Assembly: GCA_000416085.1 (NCBI GenBank)
Contig: KE356579.1
Location: 1,402,342-1,410,570, forward strand
Length of the DNA stretch: 8,229 nt
From: a halophilic archaeon J07HX64
Lineage (GTDB): Archaea; Halobacteriota; Halobacteria; Halobacteriales; Haloarculaceae
Direction: 5' to 3'
Shown: piece by piece, positions 1 through 6,131 of the stretch
Layout of the letters: each line of letters opens with the position of its first letter
Numbering within the stretch: the stretch's first letter is position 1
Notes under the pieces: model-generated
Seen by the model: the letters and a program-made list of their open reading frames with translations, nothing else
Told to the model about the DNA's origin: nothing
The model's database searches: none
Program-made: the position numbers and the translations under genes

Positions 1-62
1 GTGTGGAGACGGGTCTCGAGGGCGCGCCGGTCGACGGTCAGACCGCCGGCGACACCCTCCGT
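1..62 (-). CDS. Possible start of cruF (bisanhydrobacterioruberin hydratase), partial
   Basis: Immediately after the lycopene elongase stop, one minus-strand frame stays open to the window edge and reads TEGVAGGLTVDRRALETRLH. The VDRxALExRL part resembles the N-terminus I recall for haloarchaeal CruF, and cruF usually follows lycopene elongase directly in this clade. No ATG or GTG start is visible in this frame; a CTG at 63-65 overlaps the upstream stop, and a GGAGG-like stretch lies at 54-58. The start is therefore unresolved and could lie beyond the window. The call rests on gene order plus about ten residues, so treat it as a suggestion. Confidence 0.3.
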
Positions 63-952
63 CAGGCATACTGGACCTCCCAGATACCCATCATCGTCAG
101 CACGGCACCGGCGACCGTGTTCAACACCGGGAACCACCAGTACGCCCGGTCGATGTCGATGTCGGCGACGGCCACCACCACGATGAACAGGGGGTAGACG
201 AGGAAGACGGCCGCGAGCGCGGGGTGGACAAGCCCCATCAGGGCGGCGGCGAACAGCCAGCACACCCCACAGTAGGCGAGCGTCGGCAGGGCACCGAGCA
301 GTGTGGCGGTCGTCCGGATGCCGGCCTCCCGGTCGGGTTCGATATCGGGTATCGCCGAGAACGTGTGCATCCCCATCGCCCAGACCCACCCGCCGGCGAC
401 CCCGACCAGCGGGGGGTACGACCCCGAGACGGCGGCGTAGGCGGCCACACCCGGCAGGATGTACAGCCCGTTCGAGACCGAATCCAGGAGCGGTGTCGTC
501 TTCAGACGGAACGGTGGCACGCTGTAGGCCGCCCCGAGCACCAGAAAGCCGGCGACCGCTATCAGCGTCTCGTCCGGGACGACGGGTACAAACACCGCCG
601 CGAGCGCGGCCGCGGTCACGACCGGCGCGACGACGTGCCAGCCCCGGTTGTCACCGTACCGGACCTCCCGACCCTCCGCGGCCTTTTTTGGGTTCAACTC
701 GTCGATGTCGGCGTCGAAGATGTCGTTGACACCGTACAGAAAGACGTTCGCCGGCACCAGAAAGTACAGGAACAGCGCAACCGCGACCGGTTGGAAGAAC
801 CCTGCCGGCGCGCTGGCCGCGTAGACGACACCCACGACAACCGGTCCTGCCAGATACAGCCAGAAGCGTGGTCGTGATAGCCAGAACAGATACCCTACCG
901 CCGACTGCTCCGATGGAGCAAACTGTGCGAGTCGCTCCGAGACGCGTCCCAT
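62..952 (-). CDS. lye: Lycopene elongase (UbiA-family prenyltransferase)
   Basis: This 296-residue integral membrane protein belongs to the UbiA prenyltransferase superfamily. The haloarchaeal member adds C5 prenyl units to lycopene on the route to the C50 carotenoid bacterioruberin, in the cell membrane. Visible in the sequence are the first Asp-rich motif N76-D77-I-F-D80-A-D82-I-D84 and the second, D203-I-E-P-D207-R-E-A-G211; together they bind the Mg-diphosphate of the prenyl donor. YSVPPFRLK (143-151) and several hydrophobic helices are also typical. The sequence NDIFDADIDELNPKK is very like haloarchaeal lycopene elongases rather than menaquinone or geranylgeranylglycerol-phosphate UbiA enzymes. 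The ATG at 952 has a TATA-like box 24-31 bases upstream, suggesting a leaderless transcript. The usual upstream partner crtD is absent here. The remaining doubt is the exact carotenoid substrate. Confidence 0.85.
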   Translation of the reverse strand: MGRVSERLAQFAPSEQSAVGYLFWLSRPRFWLYLAGPVVVGVVYAASAPAGFFQPVAVALFLYFLVPANVFLYGVNDIFDADIDELNPKKAAEGREVRYGDNRGWHVVAPVVTAAALAAVFVPVVPDETLIAVAGFLVLGAAYSVPPFRLKTTPLLDSVSNGLYILPGVAAYAAVSGSYPPLVGVAGGWVWAMGMHTFSAIPDIEPDREAGIRTTATLLGALPTLAYCGVCWLFAAALMGLVHPALAAVFLVYPLFIVVVAVADIDIDRAYWWFPVLNTVAGAVLTMMGIWEVQYA

Positions 953-1155
953 CGATTACATCTATGTGGATGGTTGTTCTTAGCTCTCTCGGTTTCTCGA
1001 ACGAGACGCGTGTTGAGCAGTCGCCGGTCGCCGGTGACCCCCGGCGGTCGATCGAGGGGGTCGCTCGGGGCGTCCCGGGGAGGACGTACAGATCACGTTC
1101 GAGACGTGTCTGAGCTCCCTGCCGAGCAACAGACAGCGCCACTAACCGAGCACAG
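953..1155. other. Non-coding stretch between lycopene elongase and the CBS pseudogene
   Basis: These 203 bases hold the presumed lycopene elongase promoter near 976-983. The rest is very GC-rich sequence with short internal repeats (for example GTCGCCGG-type blocks at 1020-1040). An open minus-strand frame runs through it but does not look like protein. The part nearest 1155 may be further remnant of the CBS gene: a minus-strand frame reading SFDCARLVALSVARQGA is faintly like the end of a CBS domain. No RNA gene was seen. Confidence 0.4.
976..983 (-). promoter_or_regulatory. Candidate TATA box of the lycopene elongase gene
   Basis: On the minus strand the sequence CTAAGAAC lies 24-31 bases before the ATG, in a locally AT-richer patch (953-985) of a GC-rich region. 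This is the spacing expected for a haloarchaeal leaderless promoter. The match to a TATA consensus is only fair. Confidence 0.35.
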
Positions 1156-1469
1156 TCAAACGAGTGCCCCGCTCTCGACAACAATCAACCGACGGACACC
1201 GTCCTTAGAGAGGGTTCCGACGGCGTCGTAGATACCGGGAGCGTGGGTGTGTCACCGTCGACAGACTCCCAGACCGGCGTCTCGGTGCCAAACCCGTCGT
1301 CCAGTAGCGGCATATTCAGCTCACACTGTGTGACCACGTCCAGTGACAGGTCGTCCTCGACGGGCGGTCCAGACGCCGACTGCTCGCGGAGCTGCTGGAG
1401 GACACCGGCGACCGAGGTCTCGGGGTCGGTCGGGGTCAGAGCGTCCCGCGCGATGTCGACGATTGCCAC
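1156..1469 (-). pseudogene. Decayed tandem-CBS-domain protein gene
   Basis: The minus-strand frame from a GTG at 1469 begins VAIVDIARDALTPTDPETSVAGVLQQLRE, a typical CBS-domain N-terminus (a 'DIA/DVMT' start, then a helix). It then lacks the usual VVVxDDxxPVGIVTDRDL strand region and jumps to DDLSLDVVTQ, which resembles the linker leading into a second CBS domain. Around 1236 the match moves to another frame reading GIYDAVGTLSKDGVRRLIVVESGALV and stopping at 1156-1158. That is a clear CBS helix plus the RRLxVV strand, missing the final GIVTxDDLL. In its own frame the first part runs on to a stop at 1185-1187 with a meaningless tail. An internal deletion, a frameshift and loss of the 3' end best explain this. 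Intact relatives are about 130-150 residues and bind adenine nucleotides as regulators. A sequencing error could explain the frameshift but not the missing segments. Confidence 0.6.
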
Positions 1470-1555
1470 GCCGGAGACCGACCGTAGGCACGCACAACAG
1501 CCTCGCTATTGAGTAACATTCAAACCTCTCCCAACCCCAGTACAATCGAACAATA

Positions 1556-3253
1556 ATGCACGGTAGGCGACTGGCGACGACCGAACGGATAATCGCGCTA
1601 ACGAGCCCGGACGCACAGGAACAGGTCGAGCGTCTCGAGACGTGGGCCGAGAAACGCGATACCGAGGTCGCCGCGGTCACGTTCGACGAGTCGGTCGAGG
1701 ATGTCTACAACCCCGGTGAGGCGACACTGGGGCTCACACTCGGAGGTGACGGGACGTTCCTCGAGGGTATCAAACGGTTCGCACCCCGTGGGGTCCCGCA
1801 GATGGGGGTGAACGCGGGAACGCTGGCGTTTCTGGCACGGGTCGACCTCGATGATCTCGAGTCGGCCCTGGACGAGGTGGTACACGGGCGGGCAACTGTC
1901 GACAGCAGACAGATGGTCCGCGCGGAAACCGACGGGCTCGATACAACGGGTATCAACGACGTTATGATAGAGAACGTCCCGCCGGAGAACGCGGTCGACC
2001 GGAAGGTGACACGGCTCGATGTGTTCGCCGACGGCGAGTACGTCGGCCAGTACGAGGGCAACGGTATCGCGGTGTCGACGCCGACCGGGTCGACAGGCAT
2101 CTCGCTGTCGGCCGGTGGACCGGTGCATCTGCCGGTGGGTAACCACACCCTGCAGATTGTGCCGCTGAACACCCACAGTGTCGGTGTCCGTCCGCTCGTT
2201 GTCGCCGCGGACACCGACATCGAGGTGGTCACCCGCGAGCAGGCGAGTCTGCTCGTCGACGGGGGTCGGTCGAACAAACTGCTCGACGGGGAGTCGGTTG
2301 TTCGGATAACGGGGGCCGAGCAGCAGGCCCACGTCGTCCAGACCAGCTACGACGAGCAGTTCATGGCCGCAACGGCGACGAAACTCGGCTGGGGGCTGCG
2401 CGGCGCGGCGGACGGCCCCCGGGAGTTGCTCGAGTCGGAGACAACAGACCAGGAGCCAGGCACGGTCGAGCGGGCGCGACAGGTGGCCTGTGAGGCCGCC
2501 GAGAGCGTCGGCGAACCGCTCCGGGAGCTCCACGGCCGGGTCGAGGATGTCACCTACAAGACCGACAAGTCCGACATCGTCACCGAGGCCGACCACCAAG
2601 CGAACCGCATCATAACGACCGTCATCGAGAACGAGTTCCCCGACCACTCTATCCTCTCCGAGGAGAGCGAGTACCGTGAGGGGTCCAGCTCCTACACCTG
2701 GGTCATCGACCCGGTCGACGGCACCGGCAACTTCGCACACGGGAATCCACAGTACTCGGTGTCGATCGGGCTCATCTCGGACGGCGAACCAGTGATGGGT
2801 GTCGTCTACGTTCCGGAGACCGACGAGCTGTTCCACGCGGTCGCAGGCGGTGACGCCTACCAGGGCGACACACGGATCACGACAACCGACGGGGACAGCC
2901 TCAACGAGAGTATGCTCCTCTCGGGATGGGACCCGGACGGCGAGTTCCTGACACACTTCTACAGTCAGACACAGGGTGTCCGGGCGCTGGGGTCGGCCGC
3001 GCTCAGCCTCTGTTATCTCGCCAGCGGGAGTGCCGATGGAAGCTGGGAGTACGGCACCTACCCCTGGGACGTGGCGGCGGGCATCGTCATTGCACGGGCC
3101 GCCGGCGCGCGTATCACCGACCGTGAGGGTGAACCCTACGAGTTCACCTACCAGACCGACAGCCGAAAGGAGCTGCTCGCCTCGAACGGCCCGCTCCACC
3201 CCGCGCTGCTCACACGCGTTCAGAAGAGCGACGAACTTCTCGGCGAGAACTGA
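1556..3253 (+). CDS. NAD kinase fused to inositol-monophosphatase-family NADP phosphatase
   Basis: This 565-residue protein has two enzymes in one chain. Residues 1-270 are an NAD/NADH kinase: the signature LGGDGTFLEG (G63-G64-D65-G66-T67), VNAGTLAFL (85-93), the N134-D135 pair, and GNGIAVSTPTGSTGISLSAGGPV (168-190). It would phosphorylate NAD to NADP using ATP or polyphosphate. Residues about 300-550 are an IMPase-family phosphatase: KSDIVTEAD (338-346), the metal-binding Glu of SEES (368-371), DPVDGT (D385, D388) and WDVAAG (504-509). In archaea such domains can act on NADP, fructose-1,6-bisphosphate or inositol phosphate; next to a NAD kinase, NADP phosphatase is the best guess. The linker (about 280-305) is Glu-rich and variable. 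The ATG at 1556 gives a normal N-terminal strand (RIIALTSP). The last codons lie inside a 22-bp repeat array. Both catalytic sites look intact. Confidence 0.88.
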   Translation: MHGRRLATTERIIALTSPDAQEQVERLETWAEKRDTEVAAVTFDESVEDVYNPGEATLGLTLGGDGTFLEGIKRFAPRGVPQMGVNAGTLAFLARVDLDDLESALDEVVHGRATVDSRQMVRAETDGLDTTGINDVMIENVPPENAVDRKVTRLDVFADGEYVGQYEGNGIAVSTPTGSTGISLSAGGPVHLPVGNHTLQIVPLNTHSVGVRPLVVAADTDIEVVTREQASLLVDGGRSNKLLDGESVVRITGAEQQAHVVQTSYDEQFMAATATKLGWGLRGAADGPRELLESETTDQEPGTVERARQVACEAAESVGEPLRELHGRVEDVTYKTDKSDIVTEADHQANRIITTVIENEFPDHSILSEESEYREGSSSYTWVIDPVDGTGNFAHGNPQYSVSIGLISDGEPVMGVVYVPETDELFHAVAGGDAYQGDTRITTTDGDSLNESMLLSGWDPDGEFLTHFYSQTQGVRALGSAALSLCYLASGSADGSWEYGTYPWDVAAGIVIARAAGARITDREGEPYEFTYQTDSRKELLASNGPLHPALLTRVQKSDELLGEN

Positions 3254-3404
3254 CGAAGCTCCCGGCGAGAACTAACGAACCTTTTAGAGGGGGTAACGAA
3301 CCTCTCGGCGAGAACTACCGGACCTTTCGACAGGGGGTAACGAGCTTTTTTACAGAAGAGAACGGATCTCTCGGCGGGGACCGACGAACACGTTGTTGAG
3401 ACTG
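3221..3404. repeat. 22-bp tandem hairpin repeat array at the 3' end of the NAD kinase fusion gene
   Basis: Eight units start at 3231, 3253, 3275, 3296, 3318, 3340, 3362 and 3384. All steps are 22 bp, except that the third and last units are 21. Most units begin ACGAAC or a one- to two-base variant. Units 1, 2, 4 and 7 continue with a version of CTCGGCGAGAACT; units 3 and 5 carry a CCTTT...AGGGGGTA version. A ninth partial unit inside the gene (CAGAAGAG at 3221) matches the end of unit 6. Unit 1 contains the last seven codons and the TG of the TGA stop; unit 2 repeats the same context with TAA. Units can fold: TTCTC-GGC-GAGAA (3237-3249), TCTC-GGC-GAGA (3303-3313), CCTTT-CGAC-AGGGG (3323-3336), CTTTT-TTAC-AGAAG (3345-3358), TCTC-GGCG-GGGA (3369-3380). 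The array runs to within 4 bp of the tatC stop. Function is unknown. Confidence 0.85.
3340..3358 (+). terminator. Candidate transcription terminator of the NAD kinase fusion gene
   Basis: A run of six T residues on the plus strand (3346-3351), about 95 bases past the stop, is the clearest oligo-T stretch downstream of the gene, and oligo-T is the main known archaeal termination signal. It is embedded in unit 6 of the repeat array and preceded by a shorter run, TTTT at 3282-3285, in unit 3. Both runs lie in units that can form weak hairpins. Confidence 0.4.
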
Positions 3405-3407
3405 ACG

Positions 3408-4463
3408 TCAGCGGCCTGTCCAGCGGAGTAGTGCGAGCGTGAGCTCGAACAGACCGATCATCGTCAGCGCGACGATGATGGGGGCCATCCCGGTGGGGTC
3501 GGGGCTGAACAGAAACGCGATACCGCCAAAGGAGAACCAGAACAGGAGTCGCCGGCTCTCGAGCCACTGTCGGGTGGTGACCCCCATCATTATCCCGAGC
3601 ATGATGAACAGTGGAATCTGGAAAATGATCGCGAACAGCCCCATCATCAGGATGATGAGATCGAACGTCTCGGTGAGGGCAAAGGCGATCTCGGCGACCC
3701 CCTCGGAGTAGTCGAGAAAGTACACGAAGATGAACGGCAGGACGAGAAAGTACGCAAAAGCGACGCCGACGACTGCGAGCAACAGGCTCGTTGGCACGGC
3801 TGCCAGGTAGTACCGTCGTTCGTTGGGGTACAGACCAGGACGCATGAACAGGTAGGTCTGGTAGACAAACACCGGCAGCGCAACGACGAGACCGGTTAGT
3901 GAGGCCACCTTCAGGCGTGCGAGCAACAGCGCGAGCGGGTTATACACGCGCGGACAGGCGCCGGATGCCGCCGTTCCACACTGGCTGATCCCCCCATCCG
4001 GGGCGGGCAGAAACGAGTACCACAGAAAGTTGATCACACTGTCGGCGATGAAAAACACGAGCAGGGCAACCCCCCCCATCACGGCTGCCACCGCCAGCAG
4101 CCGTCCGAACATCTCCTCGATGTGCTCGGTCAGGGGCATCTCCTCGTCGTCGGGTGCACCCTCGTCGGAGCCGGAGCCGTCCTCCGGGAGGTCTATCTCG
4201 GCGGAGGACGGTGGGTCCGGCGCCACCTCACCACCCTCGGCAGGCACCTCACCGCCGTCGGCTGCTGCTGTTCCACCTCTGTCTCCGGTGGACTGTGTCT
4301 CTCCGGACGCTGATTCCGCTGGTGTTCCCGCAGCGTTACGACCCGGGCTGCCGGGGTCGCCGGTCGATTGATCGTCCGTGTCGAACGTGTTGTCCCTGTC
4401 TGTTCGCGTGGACGACTCGTCCCCGGCAGGACGGTCCTCGTCGTCGCCGTCCGCCGCTGTCAT
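3408..4463 (-). CDS. tatC: Twin-arginine translocase subunit TatC (haloarchaeal TatCo type)
   Basis: With the ATG at 4463 the protein has 351 residues. TatC is the multispanning receptor that recognises twin-arginine signal peptides and exports folded proteins, the dominant route in haloarchaea. Residues 1-108 form a low-complexity, very acidic cytoplasmic tail (Asp, Glu, Gly, Ser, Thr). The family core starts at MPLTEHIEEM (109-118). About six membrane segments follow, near 121-141, 186-207, 220-249, 268-292, 306-320 and 326-345, with the signature PVFVYQTYLFMRPGLYPNER before the third and SPDPTGMAP before the last. An in-frame TTG 26 codons upstream (4541) is unlikely: those residues are not acidic, and TTACAA lies 25-30 bases before the chosen ATG. 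The two-domain TatCt, also common in haloarchaea, is not in the window. Confidence 0.9.
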   Translation of the reverse strand: MTAADGDDEDRPAGDESSTRTDRDNTFDTDDQSTGDPGSPGRNAAGTPAESASGETQSTGDRGGTAAADGGEVPAEGGEVAPDPPSSAEIDLPEDGSGSDEGAPDDEEMPLTEHIEEMFGRLLAVAAVMGGVALLVFFIADSVINFLWYSFLPAPDGGISQCGTAASGACPRVYNPLALLLARLKVASLTGLVVALPVFVYQTYLFMRPGLYPNERRYYLAAVPTSLLLAVVGVAFAYFLVLPFIFVYFLDYSEGVAEIAFALTETFDLIILMMGLFAIIFQIPLFIMLGIMMGVTTRQWLESRRLLFWFSFGGIAFLFSPDPTGMAPIIVALTMIGLFELTLALLRWTGR

Positions 4464-4487
4464 TGCTACACTGTTCGACTGCGCATC

Positions 4488-4493
4488 TTGTAA
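4488..4493 (-). promoter_or_regulatory. Candidate TATA box of tatC, supporting the ATG at 4463
   Basis: TTACAA on the minus strand lies 25-30 bases upstream of the ATG at 4463, the spacing for a leaderless haloarchaeal transcript. It would lie inside the coding region if the upstream TTG at 4541 were used, so it favours the shorter protein. Confidence 0.5.
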
Positions 4494-4543
4494 GCCTTCT
4501 CTCTCGGTGACTCGGGTCCAGTCGACAGACCGGGTATACAAGA

Positions 4544-4549
4544 CTTATT
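4544..4549 (+). promoter_or_regulatory. Candidate TATA box of the UPF0179 gene
   Basis: CTTATT lies 24-29 bases before the ATG at 4573, fitting a leaderless transcript. The same hexamer recurs before the NAD synthetase gene (6097-6102). Together with the tatC box it makes the 109-bp region a divergent promoter pair. Confidence 0.5.
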
Positions 4550-4572
4550 CAGCACCGGCCTCAACAGAGCGT

Positions 4573-5025
4573 ATGACGACGGTGACACTCATCGGCGCCC
4601 GTATGGCGGAGTCCGGCGAGGAGTTTGTTTACCAGGGAGAGTCCCCGGACTGCGAGGGCTGTCCGTACCGCAAGCAGTGTCTGAACCTCACAGAGGGACA
4701 GCGCTACCGGGTCACGTCGGTCCGGGAGGGCGGGAACACGCTCGAGTGTGCGGTCCACGACACCGGGGTGGTCGCCGTCGAGGTGGAGCCGGTTTCTGTC
4801 ACGGCGAACGTGCCGAGCAACGACGCCTTCGCCGGTAACAGGGCCTCGCTCGCCGGGCCGTGCCCCTACACCGAGTGCCCCAGTCACGAGTACTGTGAAC
4901 CTGCCGGTGTCGAGTTCGACGAGACGAGCCGTATCGACGAGGTGCACGGCGACCCGCCCCACGAGTACTGTATGCTCGACCGCGAGTTGACCCTCGTCGA
5001 GTTCGAGGTGCCCGAGGACGACTGA
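4573..5025 (+). CDS. UPF0179 family protein with eight cysteines
   Basis: This 150-residue protein starts MTTVTLIGARMAESGEEFVY, the characteristic beginning of the archaeal UPF0179 family (methanogens and haloarchaea), whose function is not established. The frame is open further upstream, but that stretch overlaps the tatC start and its promoter, so the ATG at 4573 is preferred. It contains eight Cys: C27-x2-C30-x5-C36 and C59 in the first half, then C97-x4-C102-x5-C108 and C133 in the second. The two halves share a CPY-containing cluster (CPYRKQC, CPYTECPSHEYC), suggesting an internal duplication with two four-Cys metal sites (iron-sulfur or zinc; inference). Eight Cys in 150 residues is a lot for a haloarchaeal protein. 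No signal peptide or membrane segment is seen. It converges on phosphomevalonate decarboxylase with 2 bp between stops. Confidence 0.85.
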   Translation: MTTVTLIGARMAESGEEFVYQGESPDCEGCPYRKQCLNLTEGQRYRVTSVREGGNTLECAVHDTGVVAVEVEPVSVTANVPSNDAFAGNRASLAGPCPYTECPSHEYCEPAGVEFDETSRIDEVHGDPPHEYCMLDRELTLVEFEVPEDD

Positions 5026-5027
5026 GC

Positions 5028-6002
5028 TTAGAAAAGCGCCTCACTCTCGGTTGTGCGCGCGGGACCGCCGACCCCCCACACACGGGTCTCGACACCACAG
5101 TCCGCGACTGCCGCTTCCACACTGTCGACGTGTTCGGCTGTCGTGTTCACGTAGACACTCGCACCGGTGTCGACCGAGAAGTACACGGGTATCCCCGAGG
5201 AGCGAAGATCACGGACAGTCTCGAATATCTCGAGCGACCGGGGTTGCCAGTACACCCACCCTGCCGGGCCGGTCATGGTGGTGGCCGCGAGCGACAGCGA
5301 GTCCTGTTCTGCGAGTTCAAACACCCGGTCGAACGCCGCCTCGCTCAGCGCGTCGCGCATCCGCGCGAGTTGGCCGTGGACGTGTGCGAGTCGGGCCTGG
5401 AACATGTGGCTGTCGGCGGCCTCAGCGTGGGCCTCCTCTGTCTCCTTGTACGCGGGGACCAGCCCCACAACGACCCGGAGCTGGTCCTCGAACGCCGAGG
5501 GTACGTCGCGGCGCTCCGAGCGGCAGTCGGTGTCGTTGAGCCCGGCCGCGAGGTCCGAGAACCCGCCCGTGACCGCCCGGGCTGCCGAGGCCGACCCCCG
5601 GCGGGCGATTGTCGACACCGTCGGACGGTCCAGGTCGAGACCGGCCGCCTCGACGAGCGCCATCGCCGCCGCCGCAAAGCCCGACGCCGAGGAGCCGAGT
5701 CCGACGTTGGTCTGAAACGAGTTCTCCGATTCGAGACGCACCGGCCTGTCGAGATCCGCCCGCTCGCGAACCGGTTCCACAACCGACCGGATGCGCTCGG
5801 CCCCTCGACCCGTGACGGTGTCGCCGTCGACGACGTACCGGTCCTCGTCCAGCGAGTCGTCGAAGGCAGCCGTTGTCGTGGTGCGTGCGGGTGCTGTACA
5901 GACACTTATCGAGTCGTGGTACGGCATCCGGAGTCGTTCATCGCGCATTCCGTGGTACTTCACCAGCCCCTGTATCGGGTGGGCCGTCGCCGTCGACTTC
6001 AT
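5028..6002 (-). CDS. mvaD: Phosphomevalonate decarboxylase (archaeal mevalonate pathway)
   Basis: This 324-residue GHMP-superfamily enzyme is of the haloarchaeal type, shown in Haloferax to decarboxylate mevalonate 5-phosphate to isopentenyl phosphate with ATP; isopentenyl phosphate kinase then completes IPP. The start MKSTATAHPIQGLVKYHGMRD matches the family N-terminus, so an upstream in-frame extension (to 6113) is rejected. Key features: VKYHG (14-18), the ATP-binding loop NVGLGSSASG (99-108), SASAARAVTGGFSDL (137-150), and FSVDTGASVYV with the likely catalytic Asp278. Many databases label such proteins diphosphomevalonate decarboxylase; the haloarchaeal evidence favours the monophosphate substrate. 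It is divergent from NAD synthetase. A perfect inverted repeat sits just upstream of its ATG. The terminal codons form a small GCTT-AGAA-AAGC inverted repeat (5026-5037) shared with the UPF0179 3' end. Confidence 0.88.
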   Translation of the reverse strand: MKSTATAHPIQGLVKYHGMRDERLRMPYHDSISVCTAPARTTTTAAFDDSLDEDRYVVDGDTVTGRGAERIRSVVEPVRERADLDRPVRLESENSFQTNVGLGSSASGFAAAAMALVEAAGLDLDRPTVSTIARRGSASAARAVTGGFSDLAAGLNDTDCRSERRDVPSAFEDQLRVVVGLVPAYKETEEAHAEAADSHMFQARLAHVHGQLARMRDALSEAAFDRVFELAEQDSLSLAATTMTGPAGWVYWQPRSLEIFETVRDLRSSGIPVYFSVDTGASVYVNTTAEHVDSVEAAVADCGVETRVWGVGGPARTTESEALF

Positions 6003-6007
6003 ACCGA

Positions 6008-6022
6008 GAGGGACTGTCCCTC
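6008..6022. promoter_or_regulatory. Perfect inverted repeat upstream of phosphomevalonate decarboxylase
   Basis: GAGGGAC-T-GTCCCTC has 7-bp arms around a single central base, located 6-20 bases before the ATG on the minus strand. A weak TATA-like ACAAGTAC (6024-6031, minus strand) lies 22-29 bases before the ATG, so the palindrome would cover the transcription start, as an operator would. It could instead be a hairpin in a short leader. No regulator is identified. Confidence 0.4.
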
Positions 6023-6096
6023 CGTACTTGTGCCTTCGGACCCGCCCGTACTCGTCGACTGTACAGGTTGCTCTGTTGAGGCCGGCGATGTCAGGT

Positions 6097-6103
6097 CTTA
6101 TTA
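6097..6103 (+). promoter_or_regulatory. Candidate TATA box of the NAD synthetase gene
   Basis: CTTATTA lies 29-35 bases before the ATG at 6132, implying a leader of only a few bases. Between it and the start is a small inverted repeat, ACTAC-TACAG-GTAGT (6114-6128), which may be chance. Confidence 0.4.
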
Positions 6104-6131
6104 CCGCGAGCACACTACTACAGGTAGTCAG

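Noticed and set aside
651..1184. A minus-strand 177-codon frame upstream of and overlapping lycopene elongase
   Set aside because: It is out of frame with lycopene elongase over half its length; only a short part may be CBS-gene remnant.
1598..3199. A 533-codon open frame on the minus strand
   Set aside because: It is a shadow of the NAD kinase/phosphatase gene caused by high GC; its translation shows no recognisable motif.
3231..3404. Could the 22-bp repeats be a CRISPR array?
   Set aside because: Units follow one another directly without unique spacers of constant length, and units differ from each other; no cas genes are nearby.
6114..6128. Inverted repeat ACTAC-TACAG-GTAGT before nadE
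   Set aside because: Five-base arms are expected by chance at this length; noted only within the promoter entry.
5130..6131. A long open plus-strand frame joined to the front of NAD synthetase, which would give an 893-residue protein
   Set aside because: It is antisense to phosphomevalonate decarboxylase, whose motifs are clear. The added protein is Arg-rich and without domain-like order, and the NAD synthetase family start is at 6132.
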